Notes: a model not told the origin generated them from the sequence alone. Positions 16,734 to 25,435 are shown, numbered from the stretch's first letter. The stretch: DNA of 64,000 nucleotides from Methanocella conradii HZ254 (GCF_000251105.1 NC_017034.1:558001-622000), one strand, 5' to 3'. Made by a program: numbers and translations.

Positions 16734-18011
16734 ATGTCGAACGGCCTCACCATCACTGAAAAGATCTTTAGCAGGGCGTCCGGCAGGCCCGTGAGGGCCG
16801 GCGATTTCGTCATGGCATCCATAGACAGGGCGATGGCCCACGATATAACGGGGCCGCTCGCCGTTGAGGGCTTCTACGAGATCATGCGGGACGAGAAGGA
16901 GAAAAAAGTCTGGGACCCGGAGAAGATCATCATTTTATTCGACCACCAGGTCCCGGCCGACTCGCTAAACGCCGCAAGGAATCATATTTTATTGAGGAAG
17001 TTCGCCAGGGAGCAGGGAATAAAGCATTTTTATGACCTTCATGAGGGCATCTGTCATCAGGTGATGCCCGAGAAGGGCCACGTCCTGCCGGGGCAGCTAA
17101 TAGTAGGATCGGATTCGCATACCTGCGCCTACGGCGCCCTGGGCGCCTTCGGAACTGGCATCGGCTCCACGGACATGGCGGCCGTATTCGCCCTCGGAAA
17201 GCTCTGGTTCCGGGTGCCCGAGTCAATGCGGTTCGAGGTGAACGGCAAGCTCGGGGATAGAGTATACTCTAAGGACATTATACTGAAGCTAATAGGAGAC
17301 GTGGGGGCTGATGGGGCACGCTACAAGGCCTGCGAGTACGCGGGCGAGGCGATAAGGAGGCTTGACGTGTCCCAGCGCATGACTATTAGCAACATGGCCA
17401 TCGAGATGGGCGGCAAGGCGGGCATCATCGAGCCCGACGGTAAGACGGAGAAGTACGTCCGGGAGCGCTCTCCCGGCTATAGGCTCGATGAGGGCTTGAA
17501 GAGCGATGAGGATGCAGAATACGCCGAGGTTCGGGAGTACGACGTGACGGGCATGCCGCCCCAGGTCGCCTGCCCACACAACGTGGACAACGTGGTAGAT
17601 ATAGATAAAATTGAGGGCAAGAGGATAGACCAGGTGTTCCTGGGCTCATGTACCAATGGCCGATTCGAGGATTTGAGGATAGCTGCGGAGGTCATGGATG
17701 GAAGGCCGGTGGCGAAGGGCGTGCGCATGATAGTCATACCCGCCTCCCATACTGAGTACATGAAGGCGCTGAGGGCCGGCCTGATTGAGGAGTTCGTGAG
17801 CGCCGGGGCGCTGGTCGAGTCGCCCTGTTGCGGCCCATGCATGGGAGGCTCCTTCGGGCTGCTCGGCCCTGGAGAGGTTGGGCTGTCCACCTCGAACAGG
17901 AACTTCAGGGGAAGGCAAGGCAGCCCTGACGCCCTCGTTTACCTGTGCAGCCCTGCGACCGCGGCGGCCTCAGCCGTAAAGGGCAAGATAGCGGACCCGA
18001 GGAGCGTGTGA
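16734..18011 (+). CDS. leuC: 3-isopropylmalate dehydratase / homoaconitase large subunit
   Basis: A 425-residue aconitase-superfamily large subunit. The [4Fe-4S] cluster ligands are in LGSCTNGR and SPCCGPCMGGS. GSDSHTCAYGALGAFGTGIGSTD and QVACPHNVDNV are further conserved blocks. In methanogens this family divides into LeuC (leucine) and AksD/HacA (coenzyme B 2-oxosuberate pathway), which are hard to separate. The adjacent small subunit and dehydrogenase make leuCDB the simplest reading. TATA at about 16694-16707. Confidence 0.85.
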   Translation: MSNGLTITEKIFSRASGRPVRAGDFVMASIDRAMAHDITGPLAVEGFYEIMRDEKEKKVWDPEKIIILFDHQVPADSLNAARNHILLRKFAREQGIKHFYDLHEGICHQVMPEKGHVLPGQLIVGSDSHTCAYGALGAFGTGIGSTDMAAVFALGKLWFRVPESMRFEVNGKLGDRVYSKDIILKLIGDVGADGARYKACEYAGEAIRRLDVSQRMTISNMAIEMGGKAGIIEPDGKTEKYVRERSPGYRLDEGLKSDEDAEYAEVREYDVTGMPPQVACPHNVDNVVDIDKIEGKRIDQVFLGSCTNGRFEDLRIAAEVMDGRPVAKGVRMIVIPASHTEYMKALRAGLIEEFVSAGALVESPCCGPCMGGSFGLLGPGEVGLSTSNRNFRGRQGSPDALVYLCSPATAAASAVKGKIADPRSV

Positions 18012-18013
18012 GC

Positions 18014-18559
18014 ATGGCCAGAAAGACCAAAGCGACGGAAATGGCCGAGGCTAAGCACGCCGGAGGCCTCTCCAGGGCCTGGAAGTTCGGCGACGACGTG
18101 GATACGGACGCTATCATACCTGGCAGGTTCTTGACCATAAACGATCCGAAGGAGCTGGCAAAGCACGCCTTCGAAGGCGTGAGGCCGGACTTCAGGCCAT
18201 CGACGGGCGATGTGGTCGTGGCCGGGGAGAACTTCGGGTGCGGCTCGTCCCGCGAGCACGCCCCGCTGGCGCTCAAGGGGGCGGGCATTAAGTGCGTCAT
18301 AGCGAAGTCGTTTGCGCGCATCTTTTTCAGGAACTCCATAAACATCGGCCTGGCCATGCTCGAATGCAGGGAAGCCGATAGGATAGCCGATGGGGACGTC
18401 CTGGAGATAGAGGGCAACACGATAAAAAACCTGACAAAAGGCGAGACATATGAGGCCGCCCCGCTCCCCGGCTTCCTGGCCGAGATAGTGGAGAGCGGCG
18501 GGCTCATCGAGTACGCCAGGGCGATGGTGGCGAAAAAGCATAAGGGGAAGAAAAAATAA
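18014..18559 (+). CDS. leuD: 3-isopropylmalate dehydratase / homoaconitase small subunit
   Basis: A 181-residue swivel subunit with the archaeal short form (WKFGDDVDTDAIIPGRFL ... GENFGCGSSREHAPLALKGAG). It completes the active site of the large subunit encoded 2 bases upstream. The specificity loop, YLRT in homoaconitase-type HacB as I recall, reads FLTI here, so neither paralogue is matched exactly. The ATG at 18014 lies right after the leuC stop (TGAGCATG); longer frames upstream are in the leuC body. Confidence 0.85.
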   Translation: MARKTKATEMAEAKHAGGLSRAWKFGDDVDTDAIIPGRFLTINDPKELAKHAFEGVRPDFRPSTGDVVVAGENFGCGSSREHAPLALKGAGIKCVIAKSFARIFFRNSINIGLAMLECREADRIADGDVLEIEGNTIKNLTKGETYEAAPLPGFLAEIVESGGLIEYARAMVAKKHKGKKK

Positions 18560-18574
18560 TAAAGAGGTTTCTGG

Positions 18575-19714
18575 ATGGCATCGTATAAGATACCGGTGAT
18601 AGCGGGGGATGGCATAGGCCCCGAGGTCATCGCCGAAGGCAAAAAAGTGGTGGAGGCTGCCGGGGAGGTCTATGGCTACGACGTGGAGTGGATCGACCTC
18701 CCGCATGGGTGCGACCACTATTTGAAGACCGGGGAGACCATCTCCGAGGATACGCTAAAGGAGTTGAGCAACTACAGGGCCATATACCTGGGCGCAGTTG
18801 GCGACGAGCGCAAGGTCAAGACGGGCATCCTTGAGCAGGGCATCCTGCTCAAGCTCAGGTTCTACTTTGATCAATATATCAACTTGCGGCCGGTGAAGCT
18901 GCTGGACGGCGTGGAGACGCCCATTAAGAATAAAACGTCGAAGGACATCGACTTTTACGTGGTGAGGGAGAACACCGAGGACTTTTACGCGGGCCTTGGG
19001 GGCCGGGGCGTGAAGGGACTGTCTCACCAGCATTTAAAGCTGAAAAGAGAGCTATACAGCGTCAAGTTTGACCTTGACATCCTCACCGATAGCGACGAGA
19101 TAGCCTACCAGATAGGCGTCATAAGCAGGGAGGGGGCACGTAGAATCATCGACTACTCCTTCCAGCTTGCCCGAAACAGGAAGAAGCACCTGTCCAGCGT
19201 GGACAAGGCCAACGTGATGACGGACATCTACGGGCTGTGGCGTGAGGTCTTCCAGGAAACGGCTAAGGGCTATCCTGACGTGAAGACCGACTTCAACTTC
19301 GTGGACGCCGTCACCATGTGGTTCGTGAAGAACCCCGAGTTTTTCGACGTGGTCGTCGCCCCCAACATGTTCGGGGACATAATCACGGACCTGGGCGCCA
19401 TGCTCCAGGGCGGGCTGGGCCTCGCGCCTGGCGGCAACATCAACCCCGAGGGGACGAGCATGTTCGAGCCCATGGGCGGCTCCGCCCCGAAGTATAAGGG
19501 CTTAAACAAGGTGAACCCGATAGCGGCCATCTGGGCGGGCGCCCTCATGATGGAGCACCTCGGCGAGGGCGAGGCGGCCAACGCCATCGTGAAGGCCATT
19601 GAGACGAGCCTCAGGGAGCGGAAGGTCCGCACATATGATCTGGGAGGCACTTCTAAGACCTCTGAAGTTGGCTCTGATATCGCCCGTATTGTAAGACAGC
19701 AGGGGCGCATATAA
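18575..19714 (+). CDS. leuB: 3-isopropylmalate dehydrogenase-family enzyme
   Basis: A 379-residue isocitrate/isopropylmalate dehydrogenase-family protein. Visible are IAGDGIGPEVIAEG, RENTEDFYAGLGG, the catalytic Lys/Asp region DKANVM and NMFGDIITDLGAMLQGGLGLAPGGNINPEG. It oxidatively decarboxylates the product of the preceding dehydratase with NAD(P)+. About 379 residues is somewhat longer than typical LeuB, and ENTEDFY replaces the usual ENTEGLY, so a homoisocitrate (AksF) or related substrate is possible. Third gene of the operon, 15 bases after leuD. Confidence 0.82.
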   Translation: MASYKIPVIAGDGIGPEVIAEGKKVVEAAGEVYGYDVEWIDLPHGCDHYLKTGETISEDTLKELSNYRAIYLGAVGDERKVKTGILEQGILLKLRFYFDQYINLRPVKLLDGVETPIKNKTSKDIDFYVVRENTEDFYAGLGGRGVKGLSHQHLKLKRELYSVKFDLDILTDSDEIAYQIGVISREGARRIIDYSFQLARNRKKHLSSVDKANVMTDIYGLWREVFQETAKGYPDVKTDFNFVDAVTMWFVKNPEFFDVVVAPNMFGDIITDLGAMLQGGLGLAPGGNINPEGTSMFEPMGGSAPKYKGLNKVNPIAAIWAGALMMEHLGEGEAANAIVKAIETSLRERKVRTYDLGGTSKTSEVGSDIARIVRQQGRI

Positions 19715-20012
19715 AGGCATTAGCGCCTATACCATGCATTGATCGAGGCAATGGAGGCATCTACCCTTGCCTTGCTGCGCTCAACACCATATGGCTCCTG
19801 GCCCTGCCGGCGCCCCTTCCTTATTCGCCCGTCGCCATTTATCGCCTTCAACACGGCTTTAACAAGACATATATGCCATTGGAGCATTTTCAATTTTTAC
19901 CTCCATGGCATCAGGCGGATAAGAGCCCATATTAGTTCGGGGAAATCCACTATACCAAAGGTAAATCCGCTACACTGAAACTTTTTTATAGTATACTATT
20001 GACCTTGGGTGT
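19715..20012. other. Intergenic region, no gene seen
   Basis: About 300 bases between leuB and the wHTH gene. A 79-codon open frame from 19739 shows no domain, ribosome-binding site or family features and I do not accept it. The right end holds the promoter and two palindromes listed separately. Confidence 0.6.
19954..19999 (+). promoter_or_regulatory. Palindromes and TATA region of the wHTH gene
   Basis: TACC-AAA-GGTA (19954-19964) and the perfect 12-bp palindrome ATAGTATACTAT (19988-19999) flank the TATA stretch TTTTTTATA. The GTG start at 20013 is about 25 bases downstream of TATA, giving a leaderless mRNA. A DNA-binding product could autoregulate here. Confidence 0.4.
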
Positions 20013-20795
20013 GTGAGAAAAGACCGCATTGAGGAGCGCCTGGCCGCGCTGGAGAAGGGCTTCAGGGAGGTAAGGGCAGAGCAGAGGCAGGCCATCGAGT
20101 CGCTGAGGGATGAGCTTAGAAGCTTTCAGGAGGCCATCCTTGAGGACCGGATAGCCTCCATTAATGAGGTCATAAAATGGTATGAGGAAGCAGCCTACGA
20201 TGGGGCCATATCGGGTGCCGCCCGAAATTTCCAGGACAGGATGCGCACGGATTGCCCGCCTCAGTATAAGAGGCAGGAGTGTATCGACGGCCTGGTTGAT
20301 GAGCTAAAAGATGATGCGACCAGGCTCAGGCACGCGGGCGACCTGAAGGCGTGTATCGAGGGCATCCTGGAGGAGGATGAGAGGGAGCTTGAAAAGTTCA
20401 AGGGCATGGCATGTGAGCGCTGCCTCGACGCCTACGTGGCCGAGCGGGACGAGCTCATAGGCCTCGCGCAAAAGCTCGCAGGGCTAAAGGCAGACCTGGC
20501 TTCCCGCGGGAGGCTCGTTTACATGGGCGAGATGCAGGATGGCCCGGTGATCTCCAGCGTTATCGAGCCTCTGTCCCATGAGGCGCGCTTCCGGATGCTC
20601 AAGCGGCTGGCGGAAGGCAGCCTCTCTTTTAAGGAGCTTGCAGGCGTGAGCGGGTTCGAAGGCGGCCACCTTAACTATCATCTTGTTAAGCTTTCGCAGG
20701 CCGGCCTCATCGCCAAGGCCGAGGATGGAAGATACGTCCTCACAGATAAGGGGTCGGGCGTGATGAGCCTGGTTAAGCGGCTTTACGAGGCGTGA
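20013..20795 (+). CDS. Coiled-coil protein with C-terminal ArsR-like winged helix
   Basis: A 260-residue protein in two parts. Residues 1-185 are strongly charged and helical, probably coiled coil (EERLAALEKGFREVRAEQRQAIESLRDEL), with scattered Cys (DCPPQYKRQEC, CERC). Residues 186-256 form an ArsR-type winged helix (LSHEARFRMLKRLAEG ... HLNYHLVKLSQAGLIAKAEDGRYVLTDKG). A transcriptional regulator with an oligomerising or sensing stalk is likely. The start is GTG at 20013, supported by TATA spacing. Effector and targets unknown. Confidence 0.78.
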   Translation: MRKDRIEERLAALEKGFREVRAEQRQAIESLRDELRSFQEAILEDRIASINEVIKWYEEAAYDGAISGAARNFQDRMRTDCPPQYKRQECIDGLVDELKDDATRLRHAGDLKACIEGILEEDERELEKFKGMACERCLDAYVAERDELIGLAQKLAGLKADLASRGRLVYMGEMQDGPVISSVIEPLSHEARFRMLKRLAEGSLSFKELAGVSGFEGGHLNYHLVKLSQAGLIAKAEDGRYVLTDKGSGVMSLVKRLYEA

Positions 20796-20833
20796 GCAGC
20801 TTTTAATACTGGATGATGCAAGGTTAGAGTATT

Positions 20834-21484
20834 ATGACCACCATCCAGCCAGTCAGGCTCACCTGCCCCCTCTGTGGCAATATTTTTGAGTCGCCCGTCG
20901 TCATGTCCACCAACTCTTTCGGTAAGCTGCACTCGGACCTGTATAAGGAGGCAGCAGGCGGCGCCCAGCCCATCTGCTACTTCGTCCATACGTGCCCGAG
21001 CTGTGGCTACACGGGATATGAGGGGGATTTCGAGAAGCAGGAATTTAGCTTCGTTTTCAGGCAGAACGTGGAGCAAAACATCACGCCCGAGGTGAAGGGC
21101 CGCAAGGTAGAGGCGAGCGGAAAATTTTACCTTGCGGCCCTGTGTGCCGAGTGGAGGGGCGCTCCAGCCCATGTGCTGGCCAGGATATATCACATGGGTG
21201 CCTGGTGTTGCCGGCTCAGTGGCCAAAAGGAGAAGGAGCGGTTTTACCTGGGCAAGGCAGCCGAGTACTTCGAAAGGGCGTTGGCCTCCAGCGATGCCCC
21301 TGAGGAAAACATACCTATCTTCACATACCTGTTGGGTGACCTGTACAGGCGGCTTGGGGAGGCCGAGAAGGCAAAGGAGTGGTACAGCAAGGTGGAGCAG
21401 GCCATAAAAGAGCATGGTGGCGACCCTAGGATAGGGGAGCTTGCCAGGCGGCAATTGAAAGAGCCCTCTGATTTTTTATCCTAA
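20834..21484 (+). CDS. DUF2225-type zinc-ribbon/helical repeat protein
   Basis: A 216-residue protein with a split zinc ribbon (C11-x2-C14 and C54-x2-C57) followed by helical TPR-like repeats (ARIYHMGAWCCRL, YFERALASSD, YLLGDLYRRLGEAEKAKEWYSKVEQA). This order is that of the DUF2225 family, whose biochemical role is not established. It lies 38 bases after the wHTH gene on the same strand and could share its transcript. Confidence 0.8.
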   Translation: MTTIQPVRLTCPLCGNIFESPVVMSTNSFGKLHSDLYKEAAGGAQPICYFVHTCPSCGYTGYEGDFEKQEFSFVFRQNVEQNITPEVKGRKVEASGKFYLAALCAEWRGAPAHVLARIYHMGAWCCRLSGQKEKERFYLGKAAEYFERALASSDAPEENIPIFTYLLGDLYRRLGEAEKAKEWYSKVEQAIKEHGGDPRIGELARRQLKEPSDFLS

Positions 21485-21502
21485 GGTAGGTCGATAATAA
21501 AA

Positions 21503-21553
21503 ATGATGGTCGGGTAGATAATAGAAGATGTGGTGTTTAACCATCCATCATCA
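21503..21553 (+). mobile_element. MITE-like element, copy B (short, no GC core)
   Basis: TGATGGTCGGGTAGAT at the left and GGTGTTTAACCATCC at the right match the outer ends of copy A, joined by only about 13 bases (AATAGAAGATGT). The ends are short inverted repeats (TGATGG / CCATCA). It lacks the GC-rich core of copies A and C. Confidence 0.5.
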
Positions 21554-21658
21554 CATGAGCCCCTTCGATCAATAGAAAAAGCCATTCAGCAAAACAACAT
21601 ATCCGATAAGTTTATGTGATGAAACGCCAACTATGAGCGCAGCTTATCTTAAAAATGA

Positions 21659-21730
21659 GCCCCGATAGGGTAGTGGATATCCTTGGAGCCTGCGGAGCTC
21701 TAGACCTGGGTTCAAGTCCCAGTCGGGGCG
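21659..21730 (+). tRNA. tRNA-Arg (GCG)
   Basis: Cloverleaf folded by hand: acceptor GCCCCGA/TCGGGGC, anticodon stem GGAGC/GCTCT with loop CTGCGGA (anticodon GCG at 21692-21694, reading CGC), T arm CTGGG-TTCAAGT-CCCAG and discriminator G at 21730. CCA is not encoded. No intron. Confidence 0.93.
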
Positions 21731-21981
21731 CTTACTATATTGGCTTTACTTAAGAGCCATATTTATTTAGACCAAATTATAATAAAATTGCCTGTCGGCA
21801 TGCCGATTTACCATAAATAAGGCCCCATCGACCCTTTTTTTACATTATCCACGGAGAAAGCATCCCTCTCTCCCTCATATTTCGTCATCCACTGGTTTTT
21901 TCCGCCATCATACTACAGCAGGATTAATCAACACCAGCACCCAAGTTATAAAACACTGACTGCCTTAACAGGAGCGAGCAC

Positions 21982-22386
21982 ATGTTGGAATCCACAAACA
22001 AAACCAAGAAAATACTCATGTACGTCATACCGGACCACATCCGGGAAGAGTTGGGCGAAGATGGCCGCATAATCGACCGCATCAAAGTCGTGAGCTTCCA
22101 GGATAAGGACAACACCAGGGGCGTCTACCTATGCACCACAGGCAACGACGAGATAGAGGAGGTCTCGCCCACGCCCATGCAGGCCTGCGGCCTCGTAACG
22201 GTCCTGGACGGCAAGTTCGTCTTGATTCACAGCGATGGGGAGACCACGCTGCATTTCACTAACGCCAGGTCCGAGGATGAGGTGATCGACGAAGTCTACC
22301 TCCTTTCTGAGAAGAGCGGCCTGGCTAAGGGCATCGCTGCCTACAAGAAGATGATGCCACGGCTCGACCACGCAAGGGCCAATTAA
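21982..22386 (+). CDS. Hypothetical protein
   Basis: A 134-residue protein starting MLESTNKTKKILMYVIPDHIREEL, with AGGAG before the ATG. Mixed alpha/beta, no signal peptide or membrane segment, no clear catalytic motif. The section LVTVLDGKFVLIHSDGETTLHFTNARSEDEVIDE looks like beta hairpins plus a helix. I do not recognise the family. It is flanked by tRNA-Arg and mobile-element debris. Confidence 0.7.
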   Translation: MLESTNKTKKILMYVIPDHIREELGEDGRIIDRIKVVSFQDKDNTRGVYLCTTGNDEIEEVSPTPMQACGLVTVLDGKFVLIHSDGETTLHFTNARSEDEVIDEVYLLSEKSGLAKGIAAYKKMMPRLDHARAN

Positions 22387-22420
22387 TTTTTTACTAGTCG
22401 AAAGAATTGCATAATTCGAA

Positions 22421-22443
22421 TAGAGGCTGAAAAGGGGGCTTCT
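22421..22443 (+). repeat. Partial copy of the MITE core end
   Basis: AGAGGCTGAAAAGGGGGCTTCT resembles the terminal segment of the GC-rich core found in copies A and C. It sits just upstream of copy C and may be a decayed or nested end. Confidence 0.4.
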
Positions 22444-22452
22444 ATGAGAAAA

Positions 22453-22632
22453 CGGATGGTTAGACATCATATCTTCTTTTTCTAGAGGCTGAAGGGGGTC
22501 TAGCGAGGGGTGCGCCGCGCGGAGCGCTCTAGTGACCGCGCGGAGCGCTCTAGTGACCGCGCGGAGCGCTCAAGTAAAAAGCGAAGCCCCCCTTAGCCTC
22601 AAAATAAAAGAAAAACCCTCTGCACGGCCATT
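22453..22632 (-). mobile_element. MITE-like element, copy C (inverted, three core units)
   Basis: Read on the minus strand it matches copy A. GATGGTTAGACATC is the inverted right end, and GCACGGCCAT near 22630 a decayed left end. The core (22485-22600) is bounded by imperfect inverted repeats GAGGCTGAAGGGGG and CCCCCCTTAGCCTC and holds three 21-bp units (starts 22517, 22538, 22559), each with CCGCGCGG and GAGCGCTC palindromes. No gene inside; it fills most of the gap before purC. Confidence 0.6.
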
Positions 22633-22746
22633 GTTTTTTCATGTTAAACCTTCTGCTCGACCATCTTCTTAACAACGTAGCAGCGAAGTGTCAAGGTTTA
22701 TATGGTAAAATCGCCATTTATAGAACAAGTCAAATGGTGTCGAGGC

Positions 22747-23463
22747 ATGATCAGAGGCGAGGCATTATACAGCGGAAAGGCGAAAACGGTGTACGCAACC
22801 CCTGATCCAAGGCGATACATCGTAAAGTTCAGGGACGACGTCACCGCCGGAGACGGGGCGAAAAAGGCCAGCATGAAGGGAAAAGGGTACTATAATGCCC
22901 AGATATCGGCGAAACTCTTCAAGCTACTCGCCGATAACGGGATCAGCACCCACTACATAAAGATGGTCTCGGAAGACGAGATGCTCGTCCACGCCTGCAA
23001 CATGATAAAGCTCGAGGTCATACCCAGGAACTACGCGGCCGGCTCCATCGTGAAGAAGTACGAGTTTCCGGAGGGCAAGAGGTTCGACCCGCCCATCATC
23101 GTCATGGACTATAAGAATGACGCCGCTCACGACCCCATGCTAAACGATGACATTGCCATAGCCCTCGGCATCGTCACCGAAAAGGAGCTCAGGAAGATCC
23201 GGAAGGTCTCGCTCAGGGTTAACGAGATACTGCAAAAGTTCCTCGATGAGAAGGGCCTCCTGCTGCCGGACTTCAAGCTTGAGTTCGGGAAGGTGGATAA
23301 GAAGATAGTGGTGGCGGACGAGATATCGCCGGACACCATGCGCCTCTGGAAGAAGGATACGCATCAGAGCCTGGACAAGGACGTTTTCAGGTTTGACAAG
23401 GGAGACCTTCTGGCCGCCTACGAGGAGGCCGCGAGGCTCATCGCGCCTGAAATATTTAAGTGA
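22747..23463 (+). CDS. purC: SAICAR synthetase (phosphoribosylaminoimidazole-succinocarboxamide synthase)
   Basis: A 238-residue PurC, adding aspartate to CAIR in purine synthesis with ATP. Hallmarks are LYSGKAKTVYATPDP, FRDDVTAGDGAKK, the ISTHYIK and EVIPRNYAAGSIVKKY blocks, and VVADEISPDTMRLW. The ATG at 22747 gives the standard MIRGEALYSGKAK start; TTTATA about 28 bases upstream fits a leaderless mRNA. An in-frame ATG at 22702 adds an unconserved 15 residues. Its stop overlaps the convergent thg1 by 8 bases. Confidence 0.95.
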   Translation: MIRGEALYSGKAKTVYATPDPRRYIVKFRDDVTAGDGAKKASMKGKGYYNAQISAKLFKLLADNGISTHYIKMVSEDEMLVHACNMIKLEVIPRNYAAGSIVKKYEFPEGKRFDPPIIVMDYKNDAAHDPMLNDDIAIALGIVTEKELRKIRKVSLRVNEILQKFLDEKGLLLPDFKLEFGKVDKKIVVADEISPDTMRLWKKDTHQSLDKDVFRFDKGDLLAAYEEAARLIAPEIFK

Positions 23464-24166
23464 TTATGCTTTTTATTAAATCCTTGCCTTCGCTGGAGCC
23501 GAAAAGCGGCGGGTCCCATGATTCTATAATCCCGCCATCCTTCCTATAGATGAGCACGCCCTTCCGCTGCCACCCTGGCGTCACGCCCAGGTTGATCCCC
23601 CTTTGCCACATCATCTCATGGACGTCCTCGAACTTCATGCCCTTCATCTTCCGCGAGGCTTCTTGTTCTGGAACCCCCTCCTTGACCAGCGTGTAGAAGC
23701 CATATGACTGCATGTGGTTCCGCCACGCCTCCGCCTGCCTCCATTTAAGGTAGCCTGGCACGTCCTCATTGTGAAGCGGGACCACCCGGGCGTCGAAGGC
23801 CAGGGGCGTGTCCGCGTTAAGGGCCAGGGTGAGGGCGCTGGCCAGGTAAGAGGGCACGACGGAGTCGAGCTTTTCGATGCGCCCCTGGAAGGGGAGCACC
23901 TTAAAAAAGACGTTGAACTCATCGGAGAACGTGTAGGCCCAGTCGGGGGCCAGGCCGCTATGCCCTATAAGCATCCTCCCGGCCGATACCATTGCCTTTT
24001 CAAACCTAATATCATAGGGCTTATCTAGGCCGAGCCTGGCTAATGCCTCCTTAAAATTCCGCCCGTCAGCCCTCACGATGACCGGGGGCAGCGCTTTGAT
24101 ATCCCTGTATATTTCCCTGGCCTTATAGCGCTCTCCATTATCCACGATATGGCCCCTGAACAGCAT
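23456..24166 (-). CDS. thg1: tRNA(His) guanylyltransferase / Thg1-like protein
   Basis: A 236-residue Thg1-family enzyme, which adds nucleotides in the 3'-5' direction, classically G-1 of tRNA(His) and in Thg1-like proteins repair of tRNA 5' ends. The palm-domain metal residues are D34 in VRADGRNF and D82-E83 in TFSDEFNVFF, with the RNHMQSYGFYTLV helix region downstream. The ATG at 24166 is about 24 bases from an AATATACAT box, suggesting a leaderless mRNA; 24205 is a longer alternative. Whether it is templated or untemplated cannot be told. Confidence 0.85.
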   Translation of the reverse strand: MLFRGHIVDNGERYKAREIYRDIKALPPVIVRADGRNFKEALARLGLDKPYDIRFEKAMVSAGRMLIGHSGLAPDWAYTFSDEFNVFFKVLPFQGRIEKLDSVVPSYLASALTLALNADTPLAFDARVVPLHNEDVPGYLKWRQAEAWRNHMQSYGFYTLVKEGVPEQEASRKMKGMKFEDVHEMMWQRGINLGVTPGWQRKGVLIYRKDGGIIESWDPPLFGSSEGKDLIKSIIT

Positions 24167-24223
24167 TATCTTTATTAAGTGGTAATGTATATTATCGTTT
24201 TTCATTTCGGAGGGATAGAGGCC

Positions 24224-25435
24224 ATGCCACTAAAATTGCCATCGTATGACCGCAGGCTATGGATACTATTCTTCGGTATGGCCCTAAACCAGTTTGGCAT
24301 GTCCATCGTGATGCCCTTCATCTCGATCTACCTGTATTATTATCAGGGGGTGCCTGCGGGCCTCGTGGGCTTCGCCATGTTCGTCTCCTCATTTGTCGGC
24401 GCCATATTCCAGCTTGTCGGAGGGGAGATGTGTGACAGGATTGGGAGGCGGCTCACCTTTATACTGGGGCTGGTGATACTAATAGTAAGCTTCCTGCTTT
24501 TGGGGTGGGCGGTCAACGTCAGGGCGCCCTACGAGCTATACCTGCTCATATTGTCCATGACGAGGGTGGCCACGGGCCTCTTCAGGCCCATACCGAACAT
24601 CATCGCGACCGACCTCGTTCCCAGAGATAAGCGGCTGGAGGCCTTCAGCCTGCTCAGGATAGGGCAGAACGCCGGGTTCGCCCTCGGCCCCATCGTGGGA
24701 GGGTTCATGGCCCTTCTCTCGTACACCTCGATGTTCTACTTTACCGCTATAACTAGCGGCATCTACCTGCTCCTCGTGATACTCTTCATAAGCGATACGA
24801 GGACCTGCATGCCCTCCGCAAGGTTCTCCTTAAGGGATGTCGGGAGCATAGCGGGCGACAGGCCTTTCATGGCCTTCTCGCTCCTCGTATTTCTGGTGAC
24901 AGTGGTGTACTCCCAGATGTACTCCCCTCTATCTGTGTATGCGAAGGGATTCGTGGGGCTATCCGAGCCAGAGGTGGGGGTGCTCTTCGCCATAAACGGG
25001 ACCATGGTCGTGGTGGCGCAGTATATTGTAACGAGGCTGACGGACAGCCTCAGGCTGACCACGTCAATGGGCCTGGGAGTGGCGCTATATGCACTTGGCT
25101 TCGGGCTTGTCGCCTTCTCCCACAGCTTCCTCATGCTGGGGCTCTGCGTGTTCATCATCACGCTTGGCGAATTAACGTACATGCCCCCGTCAACCACCCT
25201 GACCGCAAACCTGTCGTCGGGCGAAAACCGGGGACGGTATCAGGGCTTTTCCGGCCTGACGAGCACGCTAGGGTTCGCCGTCGGGCCCCTAATCGGAGGG
25301 ATGCTGCTGGACCATTTGCCCCCTGTTGCGATGTGGCTCATCATAGGCGTATCGGGGATGGCGTGTGCCCTTGGTCTCGTATACCTGAAATTGCTGATAC
25401 CTGAAGAAAAGAACGGCGCTAAGCTTATAGGCTAG
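24224..25435 (+). CDS. Major facilitator superfamily transporter
   Basis: A 403-residue, 12-helix MFS protein. Motif A is GGEMCDRIGRRLT between helices 2 and 3, and the two six-helix halves are separated by a central loop around residues 195-215. The drug:H+ antiporter type (Bcr/EmrD/Tet-like) is the nearest look; substrate unknown. The ATG at 24224 is preceded by GGAGGG. It shares a 60-base AT-rich promoter region with the divergent thg1. Confidence 0.87.
   Translation: MPLKLPSYDRRLWILFFGMALNQFGMSIVMPFISIYLYYYQGVPAGLVGFAMFVSSFVGAIFQLVGGEMCDRIGRRLTFILGLVILIVSFLLLGWAVNVRAPYELYLLILSMTRVATGLFRPIPNIIATDLVPRDKRLEAFSLLRIGQNAGFALGPIVGGFMALLSYTSMFYFTAITSGIYLLLVILFISDTRTCMPSARFSLRDVGSIAGDRPFMAFSLLVFLVTVVYSQMYSPLSVYAKGFVGLSEPEVGVLFAINGTMVVVAQYIVTRLTDSLRLTTSMGLGVALYALGFGLVAFSHSFLMLGLCVFIITLGELTYMPPSTTLTANLSSGENRGRYQGFSGLTSTLGFAVGPLIGGMLLDHLPPVAMWLIIGVSGMACALGLVYLKLLIPEEKNGAKLIG

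Noticed and set aside
19739..19978. 79-codon ORF between leuB and the wHTH gene
   Set aside because: No ribosome-binding site, no domain and unusual composition.
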